The translations under genes were made by a program, and so were the position numbers. From Anabaena sp. PCC 7108 (GTDB taxonomy: Bacteria; Cyanobacteriota; Cyanobacteriia; Cyanobacteriales; Nostocaceae), in NCBI RefSeq assembly GCF_000332135.1, contig NZ_KB235896.1, positions 4,890,356-4,954,355 of the forward strand: 64,000 bases of DNA, given 5' to 3'. Of the stretch, positions 37,318-46,818 are shown piece by piece. Every line of letters begins with the position of its first letter. The first letter of the stretch is position 1. The notes beneath the pieces were generated by a model that was not told the origin of the DNA, ran no database searches, and saw nothing but the letters and a program-made list of their open reading frames with translations.

Positions 37318-38172
37318 TTAATCTTTAACCGCTGCTAACCAACCCTGTAAATCAGCCAAACAGGTGAAGTCTAACAGTGCTTCGCTCAAATTTTCTAGCA
37401 CAGGTAATGGTAAAGCAGAAATTGAAGCGCGTATTTCGACCGATAATTCTCCAAACCGCTTAGTCAATAGTCGGATAACCAGATTAACTGTTGCTTCTTC
37501 TACTCCTTCTTCCCGTCCTTCTTCTTTGATTTCCTGGTAAACTCGCGTTTCTTTGAGTGTAATTCCTAGCATAGACTCTACCTCCCTGCGGCTGAGTTGT
37601 TCAAACTTATACACCATTATCGTCGTGATCATCTCTATTATGGCGCGACTTGATGGCGATGGTATTTCTTCACTGGTTCTTGTTAACAAATACCTAGCTT
37701 CTTCTGGTGCTTGACTTTCTTCTAAGGTAGTTAGTACCATCAATGCTACCCATACAGGTAATTGCCGAATATCTCCCAATTCATCTAAATATATTCGATG
37801 TACTTGGTCACTGTTGAGAAATCCCCGATGAGGATAAATATCGCTTTGTTCAGTATTGCGAGATGGATAAATTATAACTGCTTGCCAATCGCTAAATCTG
37901 GCACGGTTGCGGTAGAAATATAGTGAAGATTCAGCAAATACTCTTTCGTAAAGTATTTCATCTTTCTGAAATTGTACTTCGCAGAAATATACTACTCCTA
38001 CACCTTCGGTTTCTGGTGGTAAAAATACGCCGTCAATTTCAAATTTAGGTTCTTTGACAGCTACGGAATCAAATCTGTAAGCATCTGCATTTGTTGGGGG
38101 ATTTGTCAATAGTTGAAATAGCAGAGATGGATATTGTTGGAATAGTTTATAGAAGATTGAATCTCGACGCAT
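37318..38172 (-). CDS. Rpn/DUF2887-type PD-(D/E)XK nuclease with DUF4351-like tail, paralogue 2
   Basis: This is a 284-residue paralogue of the 22607 gene, opening MRRDSIFYKLFQQYPSLLFQ. The nuclease core FEIDGVFLPP and YFCEVQFQ keeps the active Asp and E-x-Q. RIYLDELGDIRQLPVWVALM matches the family middle. The tail (EATVNLVIRLLTKRFGELSV, then LSEALLDFTCLADLQGWLAA) is DUF4351-like. An extra charged insertion EIKEEGREEGVEEA precedes it. These proteins are likely DNA endonucleases with unknown biological role. It ends 88 bp from the stop of the TerB-like gene (convergent) and is the first gene of an accessory stretch running to the Uma2 gene. Confidence 0.85.
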   Translation of the reverse strand: MRRDSIFYKLFQQYPSLLFQLLTNPPTNADAYRFDSVAVKEPKFEIDGVFLPPETEGVGVVYFCEVQFQKDEILYERVFAESSLYFYRNRARFSDWQAVIIYPSRNTEQSDIYPHRGFLNSDQVHRIYLDELGDIRQLPVWVALMVLTTLEESQAPEEARYLLTRTSEEIPSPSSRAIIEMITTIMVYKFEQLSRREVESMLGITLKETRVYQEIKEEGREEGVEEATVNLVIRLLTKRFGELSVEIRASISALPLPVLENLSEALLDFTCLADLQGWLAAVKD

Positions 38173-38426
38173 AAAGGATGTTATTTATTTTGGAAATATG
38201 AAAGAATAAAAAAAGAGAGATCACTACTTTATACGATTTTATGCTGAACTGTAATTAAAAAATTAGTGAAGACGTTATAAATTAGAAGCAACTAGAGATG
38301 ATTTAATATATAGCAGTCCTACTCTAAACATGAGAAAATATGTAGATAAAAATCCTTATTTTATAAGCATTTGAGGCTTCTTGAACTCTCACGTATCATT
38401 TAGAATTGCTATACCTCATTAGAGGC

Positions 38427-39707
38427 TTATTGATCTTCTATTTGTGGTTTAGGAAGAGAATTGATATCATCCTCAATTGCAGCATACCAATTATGATCAG
38501 CATCCAATAATGAATATCCTCTTTGAATCCATAGGTAGTATGCTCTCTCTCTAATCTCTTTTTCTCTTAGAGATACATAGCTTTCTCTGACACGATTATA
38601 CAGGGAATTACCAAGAGTTTCAATTCCTTTTTCAAGGATACATTTCAGGTTATAAGCACTTTGAATTTGATAACCAGAATTTGCTAATACTAGAATCTTT
38701 TCATAAATTGCATAATCATTTTTGTAAGGTATAGGTTCACAGTTATTGTCTGTACATATAAATCCTGATTGATATCCTTCAATGTGAACTTCGAGTTTTT
38801 TATTATCGGAACGTTTAATGTAGTGATGTTTTAGCTCGTCCCAAAATTCATAGATAGTAGCTTGTGATTGAACTCTCACTCCAGACAGTCTATGTTTTTC
38901 ACCATAGAAAAGAGGATCAAGAAAATTTAACGCCAATCCAGTTAACCAAGAATATGAGCGAATTCCAGTATGGATATATATGTTACCCCACATATAGATT
39001 CTTTTTATGATATCAAACCGAGGAACAACGGTTATTTTCTCGCTGCTTACAAAAGTGCTATAAACTTTAAGAAATTCACTCATATTACCTGGTGAATCTG
39101 AAACTATATATCCAGATATTCCCATACTCCACTTCAATCGAAGTTCTATCATGACACGAATCAAGGCTGGACTAACTTCATTCTGATCCGAAGGATCATT
39201 AAAATGTGTTTCACCAAAAATAATCTGTTCACAAGTGTCATAGTAGAGTCTATAATCGGGATCACTCAAAGAAACTTGAAATAAGTTTCCATTGTCATTG
39301 CTCTGTTGATAGTGATTTATTAAGCGCAAGCTATCCATCATATACTTTCGGATAAGTCCTCTCAATTTGATGGATACCAATTTTTGAAGGGAGTTTTCCT
39401 GTTGTAATTTATCTATAACATTCTGAATAACTTTGTTGAATGCAGAGCAATTTCCTCTGTAATATGCACGGTTTTGACACTTTTTTTTATAATCTGCAAG
39501 TGTCTTATAGTATATTGCCTCAGCTATGATGTTTATGTCAGATAAAAAAGGATTTTGGAGACCAAGCAATTTAGTCCATAATTCTTGGTATAGAAGGAGG
39601 TAATCTTGGCATTCATTAGTTAACTTCTCTATGTCTCCAGAATATGAAATGTTTTCAATATGTTGGTACTTTGAATAAACTTGTTCCACTATCTGAACAA
39701 TACTCAT
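38427..39707 (-). CDS. Unrecognised 426-aa protein with DUF2934-like C-terminus
   Basis: I do not recognise the main body. Residues 1-150 are helical and rich in Lys, Asn, Gln and Tyr (NAYY-type stretches such as QNRAYYRGNCSAFNKVIQNV). The middle has a mixed fold with IRVMIELRLKWSMGISGYIV and IKRIYMWGNIYIHTGIRSYS. Near the end KEIRERAYYLWIQRG followed by DADHNWYAAIEDD matches the short DUF2934 pattern (R-x-RAY-x-LW, then HW-x-A-x-x), a motif found at the ends of diverse bacterial proteins. No signal peptide or membrane helix. Composition is more A+T-rich than the housekeeping genes. It sits 220 bp downstream of the AAA ATPase on the same strand. A role with it in defence is a guess from context. 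Confidence 0.7.
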   Translation of the reverse strand: MSIVQIVEQVYSKYQHIENISYSGDIEKLTNECQDYLLLYQELWTKLLGLQNPFLSDINIIAEAIYYKTLADYKKKCQNRAYYRGNCSAFNKVIQNVIDKLQQENSLQKLVSIKLRGLIRKYMMDSLRLINHYQQSNDNGNLFQVSLSDPDYRLYYDTCEQIIFGETHFNDPSDQNEVSPALIRVMIELRLKWSMGISGYIVSDSPGNMSEFLKVYSTFVSSEKITVVPRFDIIKRIYMWGNIYIHTGIRSYSWLTGLALNFLDPLFYGEKHRLSGVRVQSQATIYEFWDELKHHYIKRSDNKKLEVHIEGYQSGFICTDNNCEPIPYKNDYAIYEKILVLANSGYQIQSAYNLKCILEKGIETLGNSLYNRVRESYVSLREKEIRERAYYLWIQRGYSLLDADHNWYAAIEDDINSLPKPQIEDQ

Positions 39708-39927
39708 AAATAATATTTCCTTTTACTTTAATTCAATTCAAATTTTATTGATTATTTTATAATATCATAGCTTGAATAATATGCAGTTATTTTTTCTGTA
39801 TTTTCATTACAGTATTGTCAGAGTGATTTTTTTATAAAAGCATCATACTATTCAAAATGTAGGTTTAAAACAATTTCAGCATAAGTTTTCTCGATTGATC
39901 CTTCAGCAAATAAATAGAGGCGTATCA

Positions 39928-41034
39928 CTAGTGTGGACTTCCACCAATGATATTTTTCTCCCAAATTTCTCCTAAACTATATTCTTCTAACCAAGATTCT
40001 AATTCTTCCGGATGTAATCGCTTAAATTGCGACTCCTTACCCACTCTATCTACTGTAATTACATCTTCAGGATTAAAGTTATCTAAAAAAGAAGTAGATT
40101 GAGTGCTGATAAGAATTTGTGTATGATAGGAAGCCTTACCAAACATCGCAGCTACAACATTAAGAGCATAAGGATGCAAACCAAGTTCCGGTTCATCAAC
40201 AATAATTAATGCTGGAAGTTCATCTTCTGGCTGTAAAAGCAATGTAGTCAGGCAGATAGCACGTAAAGTACCGTCAGAAAATTGGTGTGGTCCAAACACT
40301 TGATCTGATTCTTTGTGCAGCCAGTTGAGAATAACATGATGCCCTCTACGTACAAGCACAAAATCATCGAAAAAGGGTGCAATCAAACGAATTGTTTTGA
40401 CAATACGCTGATAGGCTGTACTATGATCTTCACGGAATCTAAGAAGTAATGCGGCTAGATTTCCAGCATCAGGCATCAACCAGCGATTGTCATCAACATA
40501 ACAGGATTGACGGACTGCGGCTGTAGAAGATGTATCATGAAAGTGGTAAACACGGCAGCGGTTGAGCAAGAATTCAATCACTTGAGATGTTTGCATACCT
40601 CCGTGCGCTGCTGCGCTGATTTTTGTCTCCTGATGTCCTGCACCCAATGAGTCTTTTGTTCCAGGCAAGAAGCGGTTTTCCCAAAAGGTTGCTTCTTCTA
40701 AACTCAATGTCTCTTCAGCAAAAATCAGCGTATCCCCTGCTGCATGAAACAAACGCAAATTATATGCATAGGGAGCATCATGAAATTCAAACTCTAGTTT
40801 CGCTTCTATTTGCGGTGTTATCTTAGCTCCAAAATGTAACAGAGATTGAGCGTAACCGGATATGCCAATATATTGTTGAAGCCGTCCAGCCATCATCTCA
40901 TTCAGCATCTTAAAAAAAGAAATGAGATTACTTTTACCTGCTCCATTAGCACCAATCAAGATATTTAAAGGACGCAATTCAATATCCATTGTTTTAATGG
41001 ACTTGAAACCGTTGATAATTACTCGTTGCAGCAT
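39928..41034 (-). CDS. AAA family ATPase, RecF/OLD-like (AAA_21 type)
   Basis: The 368-residue protein begins MLQRVIINGFKSIKTMDIEL, followed by Walker A GANGAGKSN (28-36). It has the ABC-type signature HQFSDGTLRAICLTTLLL, Walker B LIIVDEPELGLHPYAL and the H-loop-like LISTQSTSFLDNF. The domain between the Walker motifs is short and lacks long coiled coils, as in solitary 'predicted ATPase' proteins related to OLD and RecF. No TOPRIM domain is fused, and no DUF4276 or TOPRIM gene follows. Such ATPases usually work with a nuclease encoded nearby. Candidates here are the unknown 38427 protein, the Rpn protein and the Uma2 protein. Start is ATG 41034. Confidence 0.88.
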   Translation of the reverse strand: MLQRVIINGFKSIKTMDIELRPLNILIGANGAGKSNLISFFKMLNEMMAGRLQQYIGISGYAQSLLHFGAKITPQIEAKLEFEFHDAPYAYNLRLFHAAGDTLIFAEETLSLEEATFWENRFLPGTKDSLGAGHQETKISAAAHGGMQTSQVIEFLLNRCRVYHFHDTSSTAAVRQSCYVDDNRWLMPDAGNLAALLLRFREDHSTAYQRIVKTIRLIAPFFDDFVLVRRGHHVILNWLHKESDQVFGPHQFSDGTLRAICLTTLLLQPEDELPALIIVDEPELGLHPYALNVVAAMFGKASYHTQILISTQSTSFLDNFNPEDVITVDRVGKESQFKRLHPEELESWLEEYSLGEIWEKNIIGGSPH

Positions 41035-41136
41035 GGTTAATAATTAGTATTTATGCAGAATTTTTCTATATAACATCTATGTTTAGCTATTATACAGATA
41101 TTTATTATACAAACGAGCAATTGTAAGAAGATTGTC

Positions 41137-41748
41137 TTAAAATTTAATCCGCCGATAAATTTCATTCATCGGAATTTCTACATTTAAACTATGCAGACAA
41201 ACTGACAAATCAATCTGATCATAAACTTGCAATTGCCAAAGATTATTATTTTGATCTTCCTGTTTATAATAATGCTCAATATAAGGTTCAGTTTGACTGA
41301 CAAGCACATATTCACAAAAGCTAGAAAGAGAGCGATATTTTCTAAATTTCTCTCCTCTATCATAACCTTCCGTAGAAGGAGAAAGAACTTCAATAATCAG
41401 TAAAGGATTGAGAATTTCATCAGTACGATTGCCGTTAAATTCCGGTTCACCATTAATAACCAGAACATCTGCATAAGTTCCATGATGAAAATTAGGAATC
41501 CAAACCCGCAAATCACTACCATAAAAACGAAAATCAGTATCTCTGAGTAAAAAACCCAAATAAATTAATATATTACTAGCTATCGCACTATGAACTTCTG
41601 AACCTCCTGGCATAGTAATAATCTCTCCGTTGCGGTATTCGTGGCGTTCTTCGGCTGTTTCCTCCATCGCTCGATACTCATCTGGGGTAAAATCAGTTAT
41701 TGTCGCTTCTGGGGTAAGGTTTGGTGGGTTGGTTTGAGCAATAACCAT
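41137..41748 (-). CDS. Uma2 family endonuclease-like protein (DUF820)
   Basis: The 203-residue protein fits the Uma2/DUF820 family, very numerous in cyanobacteria, with a PD-(D/E)XK nuclease fold. FTPDEYRAMEETAEERHEYR is the typical N-terminal segment. The active-site acidic residues are in FYGSDLRVWIP, TYADVLVINGEPEF and LLIIEVLSPSTEGYDRGEKF. The function of the family is unproven and many copies may act as solitary nucleases or mobile-element remnants. Start is ATG 41748. It is upstream of the AAA ATPase gene (102 bp gap) on the same strand. Confidence 0.88.
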   Translation of the reverse strand: MVIAQTNPPNLTPEATITDFTPDEYRAMEETAEERHEYRNGEIITMPGGSEVHSAIASNILIYLGFLLRDTDFRFYGSDLRVWIPNFHHGTYADVLVINGEPEFNGNRTDEILNPLLIIEVLSPSTEGYDRGEKFRKYRSLSSFCEYVLVSQTEPYIEHYYKQEDQNNNLWQLQVYDQIDLSVCLHSLNVEIPMNEIYRRIKF

Positions 41749-41861
41749 GCGATCGCACCTCCTGTATGATTAGACCTAAGACGATTATCACCTGAATACA
41801 GAAAATTAACCCAATTGAAATCCGGTATTAGTCACAAAAAAAGCTAAGAAAATAAGTATTA

Positions 41862-44351
41862 TTACGTCAAAATCGCTCCACCCATTAACCGCGCATACCT
41901 ATATTTCAACTCATCCTGCATCAACGGCCAACGCTCTAAATCCACATCCATATCAATTACTTTCTCTGCTGCTTGTCGCGCTAACAGCAAAACTTCCTCA
42001 TCTTCCACCAAACTAGCTAAAGTAAAATCTGCTACACCTGATTGACGAGTTCCCATCACTTCCCCAGGCCCCCGAAAACGCATATCCATTTCCGAGATAA
42101 AAAACCCATCCTGCGACTGTTCCAACACCTTCAACCGTTGTTGAGCATCAGGACTTCTGGAACTGCTCATTAATAAACAATAAGACTGCGCCGCACCTCG
42201 TCCAACCCGTCCCCGTAATTGGTGTAGTTGCGATAAACCAAATCTTTCCGCGTGTTCAATTAGCATCACTGTGGCATTTGGCACATCTACACCGACTTCA
42301 ACCACAGTAGTAGAAACTAAAATCTGCGTTTCATTATCGCGGAATTTGGTAATAGCTTCGTCCTTTTCGGCTGAACTCATGCGTCCATGTAAAAGTCCCA
42401 CTTGAAAGTCAGGAAAAACGCTTTCTTTTAACTTTTGATGTTCATCTACCGCAGAACGCAAATCTAATTTTTCTGATTCTTCCACCAACGGTAAAACCAC
42501 ATATATTTGTCTACCTTGGGCAACTTCTCGACGCATTAAATCATAAGCTTGATGTCGTTGCTGTCCACTTAATAAAGTAGTTTGAATTTGTTGTCTTCCC
42601 GGTGGTAATTCATCAATTTGACTAACATCTAAATCTCCATGTACCGTTAACGCTAATGTCCGGGGAATAGGAGTTGCAGTCATTGTTAATACATGAGGTT
42701 GTTCGCCTTTTTGTTGTAACTTCGCCCTTTGTTCAACCCCAAAACGATGCTGTTCATCAATGACAACTAAACCTAAACGTTGAAAATTGACTTTATCTTG
42801 AATTAAGGCATGAGTTCCCACTAATAAAGGTAATTCACCTGTTTCTAACTGAGAGTGAATTTCTCGTCTTTTCGCTATTTTTGTCGAACCTGTTAATAAT
42901 TCAACTGGCAAATGTAGTAAATTAAACCAACTAACTAACTTACGATAATGTTGTTCTGCTAATACTTCCGTCGGAGCCATCAATGCCGCTTGATAACCTG
43001 ATTGAATTGCTGCCACAATAGCCACAACCGCAACAACAGTTTTACCTGAACCTACATCACCCTGTACTAACCGATTCATGGGTGTAGATTTTTGCAAGTC
43101 GTTGAGAATATCGTTGATAACTCTTTGCTGTGCGCCGGTGAGTTGAAAAGGTAGTATTTTGTGGAAATTTTCTAATAGTTGTCCTTTGGGGGCAAGAATG
43201 GCACTGGTTTGAATTTCTTTAGCTTTTTTCTGACGTTGTAGTAAGCCTAATTGCAGATAGAAAAATTCATCAAATACTAAGCGGCGACGGGCTATTCTTA
43301 AAGCATCGCTATCTTCAGGAAAATGAATATTAGCGATCGCATCCTTCAATTCCATCAAACCATACTTTTCCCGCAAACCTTTAGGTAAGGGGTCTTTCAA
43401 ATTAACCGCAGCAGGTAAAGCCGTAATCACCGCTTGACGTACCGTATTCGCCACCACTCCCTCAGTCAAAGCATAAATCGGCACAACCCGCCCAATCGTC
43501 AGGGAATCAATGGTATCCCCTGGATTTGCCAAAACTTCTAATTCTGGGTTATCCAGCGTTAACCCATATTTACCTCCCTTTACCAACCCACAGGCAGCAA
43601 TTACACTACCCACCGGATAGCGACGTTTTAAACCTTCTTGCCAACCACGACTGCTAAAACGCGCCCCCGCATAAAAACGGCTAACTTTAATTTGACCTGT
43701 ATTATCTTTAAGAATTAATTCTAAAATTGATAATTTCTTATTTTTAGGGCTGGTAAAGAAATTACAACGTTTCACCGTCGCTATTATCGTTACTGTTTCA
43801 CCTCCCTGCAACTCTTGAATATTTACCTGACGGGCATAATCAATATGATCACGAGGATAATTAAACAGTAAATCACGCACAGTATGTAAATCCAACCGCG
43901 CTAAATTTTCAGCATTTTTAATGCCTATTTCTGGCAATTCACTGAGTTTTTGCTCAATTTTTGGAGCTAGTCGCCGACTAACCTCTGCCACAATTGGAGT
44001 TGTGGGATTTAGGGTTTTACTTGGATATATTCTCCCCTGCTCCTCTGCTCCTCTGCTCCCCTGCTCCCGCTCCTCCAGTTCTTGCTGTAGTTGGTAGAGA
44101 TATCTTCTGACTTCGGCAATTAAGTGTTGTCTTGCTTCCACTCCCAAATTTGGATAGCTGGCAAATTGCATCGCTATTTCGTGCCAGCGAGAACGTTCTT
44201 TGGGGGGCAAAGCTTGGGGGAATTTCCCAAACGTCAAACTCAGAAATTCACTGAAGCGGTATTGCTTACCCACCAAATCAGCAAAGCCATGTTCAGCCTC
44301 TACAGCTAAGGCTTTATGCAATCTTATCCAATCGGGTATGTCATTAGTCAT
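41862..44351 (-). CDS. recG: ATP-dependent DNA helicase RecG
   Basis: RecG remodels stalled forks and Holliday junctions by double-strand translocation. The 829-residue protein has the cyanobacteria-type N-terminal extension (to about 125), a wedge OB domain ([20 protein letters not shown]), and helicase motifs [11 protein letters not shown] (I), [14 protein letters not shown] (II, DEQH), [11 protein letters not shown] (III), [17 protein letters not shown] (V) and [15 protein letters not shown] (VI). The TRG-like [16 protein letters not shown] follows. The start codon ATG 44351 is the final unit of an ATGACCA heptamer array, with no Shine-Dalgarno. No better start exists before the conserved [17 protein letters not shown]. 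Confidence 0.95.
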   Translation of the reverse strand: MTNDIPDWIRLHKALAVEAEHGFADLVGKQYRFSEFLSLTFGKFPQALPPKERSRWHEIAMQFASYPNLGVEARQHLIAEVRRYLYQLQQELEEREQGSRGAEEQGRIYPSKTLNPTTPIVAEVSRRLAPKIEQKLSELPEIGIKNAENLARLDLHTVRDLLFNYPRDHIDYARQVNIQELQGGETVTIIATVKRCNFFTSPKNKKLSILELILKDNTGQIKVSRFYAGARFSSRGWQEGLKRRYPVGSVIAACGLVKGGKYGLTLDNPELEVLANPGDTIDSLTIGRVVPIYALTEGVVANTVRQAVITALPAAVNLKDPLPKGLREKYGLMELKDAIANIHFPEDSDALRIARRRLVFDEFFYLQLGLLQRQKKAKEIQTSAILAPKGQLLENFHKILPFQLTGAQQRVINDILNDLQKSTPMNRLVQGDVGSGKTVVAVVAIVAAIQSGYQAALMAPTEVLAEQHYRKLVSWFNLLHLPVELLTGSTKIAKRREIHSQLETGELPLLVGTHALIQDKVNFQRLGLVVIDEQHRFGVEQRAKLQQKGEQPHVLTMTATPIPRTLALTVHGDLDVSQIDELPPGRQQIQTTLLSGQQRHQAYDLMRREVAQGRQIYVVLPLVEESEKLDLRSAVDEHQKLKESVFPDFQVGLLHGRMSSAEKDEAITKFRDNETQILVSTTVVEVGVDVPNATVMLIEHAERFGLSQLHQLRGRVGRGAAQSYCLLMSSSRSPDAQQRLKVLEQSQDGFFISEMDMRFRGPGEVMGTRQSGVADFTLASLVEDEEVLLLARQAAEKVIDMDVDLERWPLMQDELKYRYARLMGGAILT

Positions 44352-44479
44352 TGGTCATTGGTCATTGGTCATTGGTCATTGGTCATTGGTCATTGGTGAT
44401 TGGTCATTGGTCATTGGTCATTGGTCATTGTTGATTGGTCATTGGTCATTGGTCATTGGTGATTGGTCATTGGTCATTA
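44345..44479. repeat. Long STRR, heptamer TTGGTCA (about 18 units)
   Basis: The array is mostly perfect, with some GTGATTG variants. It runs from the recG start codon upstream. On the recG strand each unit reads ATGACCA, so each contains an ATG. Read from any unit, translation gives M-T-N-D-Q and then TGA. Confidence 0.95.
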
Positions 44480-44496
44480 AAGTTAATTGATTTTTA

Positions 44497-44590
44497 TCTA
44501 CACTCAGTACTCAGTACTCATTACTCATTACTCATTACTCATTACTCATTACTCATTACTCAGTATTCATTACTCGGTACTCAGTACTCT
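44497..44590. repeat. STRR, heptamer ACTCATT/ACTCAGT (about 13 units)
   Basis: This second array lies directly between the first array and the stop end of the 44589 gene. The two arrays together fill nearly all of the recG upstream region. Confidence 0.9.
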
Positions 44591-45452
44591 ATTCAAACCA
44601 ACTAGAACGCCATGCAGCTTCAGCTTCAGCAATTTTGAGTTCTCGCTGCTTCTTTTGATAATCTCGTCCTAGTTTGTTGAGGTTTACCAAAATATTCCGA
44701 ATTTGCTTGCGTCCTGACAAAAGTGTCGTATCAGAAAATTCAATTTCTCCTAGTCGCAAGTTAATAGTTATAATCTGCGTCAAGCTAGAATCTTCTGATT
44801 CTTGATCATTGCTAATTTCAATAACTATGTTTAATAGGTTCGGTGGTCCTGGCATTACCTCGGCAGATGCTTCTGAGGCTGCTGCTGCGGCTGCTAAAAT
44901 TGGTTCTGGTAGTTTTTTGGGTAAAATCTTAGCTTTTTGGAGTAAAGAATTAGCATCGCTGGAGACTTTTTTTAACGTTTCCACAATCGCTTCCTCTAAA
45001 TCTTGCTGCCATTCTGCCAATTCTATTGGATTGGATGGATCTAAGTATTTGGAATTTTTAATGTTGGATTCTGGATGTTTTTTATCTTCATTAATTTCCT
45101 CAATTTCCTCAATTTCCTCAATTTCCTCAATTTCCTCAATTTCCTCAATTTCCTCAATTTCCTCAATTTCTTCACCGTGAAGATAATTGAGCAACTGTTC
45201 AGAAGCTTGTTGACCCAGTTTGCGGATGCCTTGTTGTAATTGCTGCCGCTGATTCAGTGATAACTTCAGAAGGTTTTCTGGATATCCCTGAGTACAAAGG
45301 TGGTAGCTTGCCAAAATTAACTGTTTCTGTAGGGTTACTCCTAAGATAGTTAAATAACTGACATAAGCACTGTGAAGTTCTCTAGCGATCGCACTAATCG
45401 CTTCTTTCACCATTGCAACATCCTGTTCTATTCGCTCAATTGCTCTAGCCAT
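44589..45452 (-). CDS. Helical protein of unknown function with (IEE)n repeat, 287 aa
   Basis: The N-terminus MARAIERIEQDVAMVKEAIS starts a helical region to about 90 (SYLTILGVTLQKQLILASYH). An (Ile-Glu-Glu) tract of about 28 residues follows at roughly 94-121. A second half holds NPIELAEWQQDLEEAIVETL, an Ala-rich stretch EPILAAAAAASEASAEVMPG and a beta-rich end. The C-terminus KIAEAEAAWRSSWFE looks conserved. I do not recognise a family. The repeat tract comes from nine 9-bp units and may vary in length between strains without frameshift. Start ATG 45452. No operon partners are obvious. Confidence 0.7.
   Translation of the reverse strand: MARAIERIEQDVAMVKEAISAIARELHSAYVSYLTILGVTLQKQLILASYHLCTQGYPENLLKLSLNQRQQLQQGIRKLGQQASEQLLNYLHGEEIEEIEEIEEIEEIEEIEEIEEIEEINEDKKHPESNIKNSKYLDPSNPIELAEWQQDLEEAIVETLKKVSSDANSLLQKAKILPKKLPEPILAAAAAASEASAEVMPGPPNLLNIVIEISNDQESEDSSLTQIITINLRLGEIEFSDTTLLSGRKQIRNILVNLNKLGRDYQKKQRELKIAEAEAAWRSSWFE
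45093..45173 (-). repeat. In-frame 9-bp tandem repeat (GAGGAAATT x9)
   Basis: Eight perfect copies and one variant, inside the coding sequence. Because the unit is 9 bp, changes in copy number keep the frame and only change the length of the IEE tract. Confidence 0.95.
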
Positions 45453-45510
45453 ATCTTCTCATAATTTTCCATCTGCACTTTATTATGGTACAAACGTACG
45501 AAATTGGGGG

Positions 45511-45547
45511 CAATAAAATACAGGCCAGCAAATTTTGCTAGACCTGT
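45511..45547 (-). terminator. Probable terminator of the rpsB-tsf operon
   Basis: On the minus strand ACAGGTCTAGCAAA pairs with TGCTGGCCTGT (ACAGG/CCTGT and AGCA/TGCT with an internal loop) and is followed by ATTTTATT. It lies about 170 bp after the tsf stop. Confidence 0.5.
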
Positions 45548-45717
45548 TATTTAACAGTTATCAGTTTCATCGCTGGGCAAAAACCATACCATAAAGCGTT
45601 AGGACTGTTTACTGTGTAATGATTTAAGTATTAATTAATCAAAAGTCTTTAATCAATAGTCATTAGTTAATTATTTATTTTCAACAAATGACTACTGACT
45701 ATTGACTAATCACTAAA

Positions 45718-46659
45718 TTACTTAACGCCCATTTGAGCAGCGACTTCCTCAGCAAAGCTAATTTCGTTCTTTTCAATGCCTTCACCTAGCACATAGCGCA
45801 CAAAGCGATTGACTTGAATTTCTTCACCTATTTTAGACTTAACCTGTTTTAGCAAGTCTTCTACCGAGATACTTTGATCACGAATATAAGGTTGATCCAA
45901 CAAAGTCATTTCTTTTAGGCGTTTGTCAATTCGTCCTTGAACAATCTTTTCTTTGATGTTCTCTGGCTTATTCCCTAAATCATCCTTGCCCATTTCGATG
46001 TCTTTTTCTTTTTTGACAAGTTCGGCAGGAATTTGATCTATAGTGACATATTCGACATTAGGACAAGCAGCCACTTGCATAGCTGCGTTTTTAGCCAAGC
46101 TTTGGAATTCTTCGTTACTGGATGCTTCCTGGGTTTGGGTGTTCAGTTGCACCAAAACACCAACTCTGCCACCAGTGTGAATATAGCTATCTACTACCCC
46201 TGGTGTGTCACCAAGAGCGAAATTGACAAAGCGCCGTACCTGAATATTTTCTCCCAGGGTAGCAATAACTTGCTTAATGGCTTCGTCTACGGTAACGCTG
46301 GCATTTTCAATGTAGGGTTGAGCTAGTAAGGACTCCAGACTATCAGCAGTTGCAGCTTGCTTGGCTAGGCTCTTAACTAAAGCTTTAAACGCATCGTTAC
46401 GGGCAACGAAATCAGTTTGACAGTTGACTTCTATCAGTACACCCACTTGGCCACCTGGCTGAATGTAGGTGTCTACTAGACCTTCTGCCGCAATGCGATC
46501 GCTTTTTTTACCCGCTGAGGCGATGCCTTTTTGCCGTAGCCAATCGCCAGCTTTTTCTATGTCGCCATCAGTTTCTTTTAGCGCTTTTTTGCAGTCCATC
46601 ATGCCGGCACCAGTTTTTTGGCGTAGCTCTTGGACGAGTTTTGCAGATATTTCCGCCAT
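45718..46659 (-). CDS. tsf: Translation elongation factor Ts
   Basis: EF-Ts exchanges GDP for GTP on EF-Tu. The 313-residue protein has the N-terminal UBA-like helices with the hallmark [20 protein letters not shown]. Two core halves are present, each with a copy of the Phe/Arg-bearing segment ([20 protein letters not shown], and [20 protein letters not shown]). The C-terminal module is [15 protein letters not shown]. Length is typical for cyanobacteria and longer than in Synechococcus-type short versions. It follows rpsB by 159 bp on the same strand. Confidence 0.97.
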   Translation of the reverse strand: MAEISAKLVQELRQKTGAGMMDCKKALKETDGDIEKAGDWLRQKGIASAGKKSDRIAAEGLVDTYIQPGGQVGVLIEVNCQTDFVARNDAFKALVKSLAKQAATADSLESLLAQPYIENASVTVDEAIKQVIATLGENIQVRRFVNFALGDTPGVVDSYIHTGGRVGVLVQLNTQTQEASSNEEFQSLAKNAAMQVAACPNVEYVTIDQIPAELVKKEKDIEMGKDDLGNKPENIKEKIVQGRIDKRLKEMTLLDQPYIRDQSISVEDLLKQVKSKIGEEIQVNRFVRYVLGEGIEKNEISFAEEVAAQMGVK

Positions 46660-46818
46660 GTTGCCTCAATTCCTAACTTGACAAGAAGATAGATTTGTAA
46701 TCGCTCACGGTGTTGAGTATTTCTATCTTACTCACGACAATACAAAGTATGAGCCATGAATTATGAATTATGCAGGATGGAATCAGTTTTTTCATCCTGC
46801 ATCCTTTCTCTTCTCTAC

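Noticed and set aside
44345-44590. Possible CRISPR array
   Set aside because: Units are 7 bp and directly adjacent, with no spacers. They are STRRs.
44200-44672. Plus-strand frames made of WSLVIGH and THYSLLI repeats
   Set aside because: They are translations of the two heptamer arrays upstream of recG.
44809-45180. Plus-strand frame ending in a Ser-Ile-Ser repeat
   Set aside because: Complement of the 9-bp repeats in the 44589 gene.
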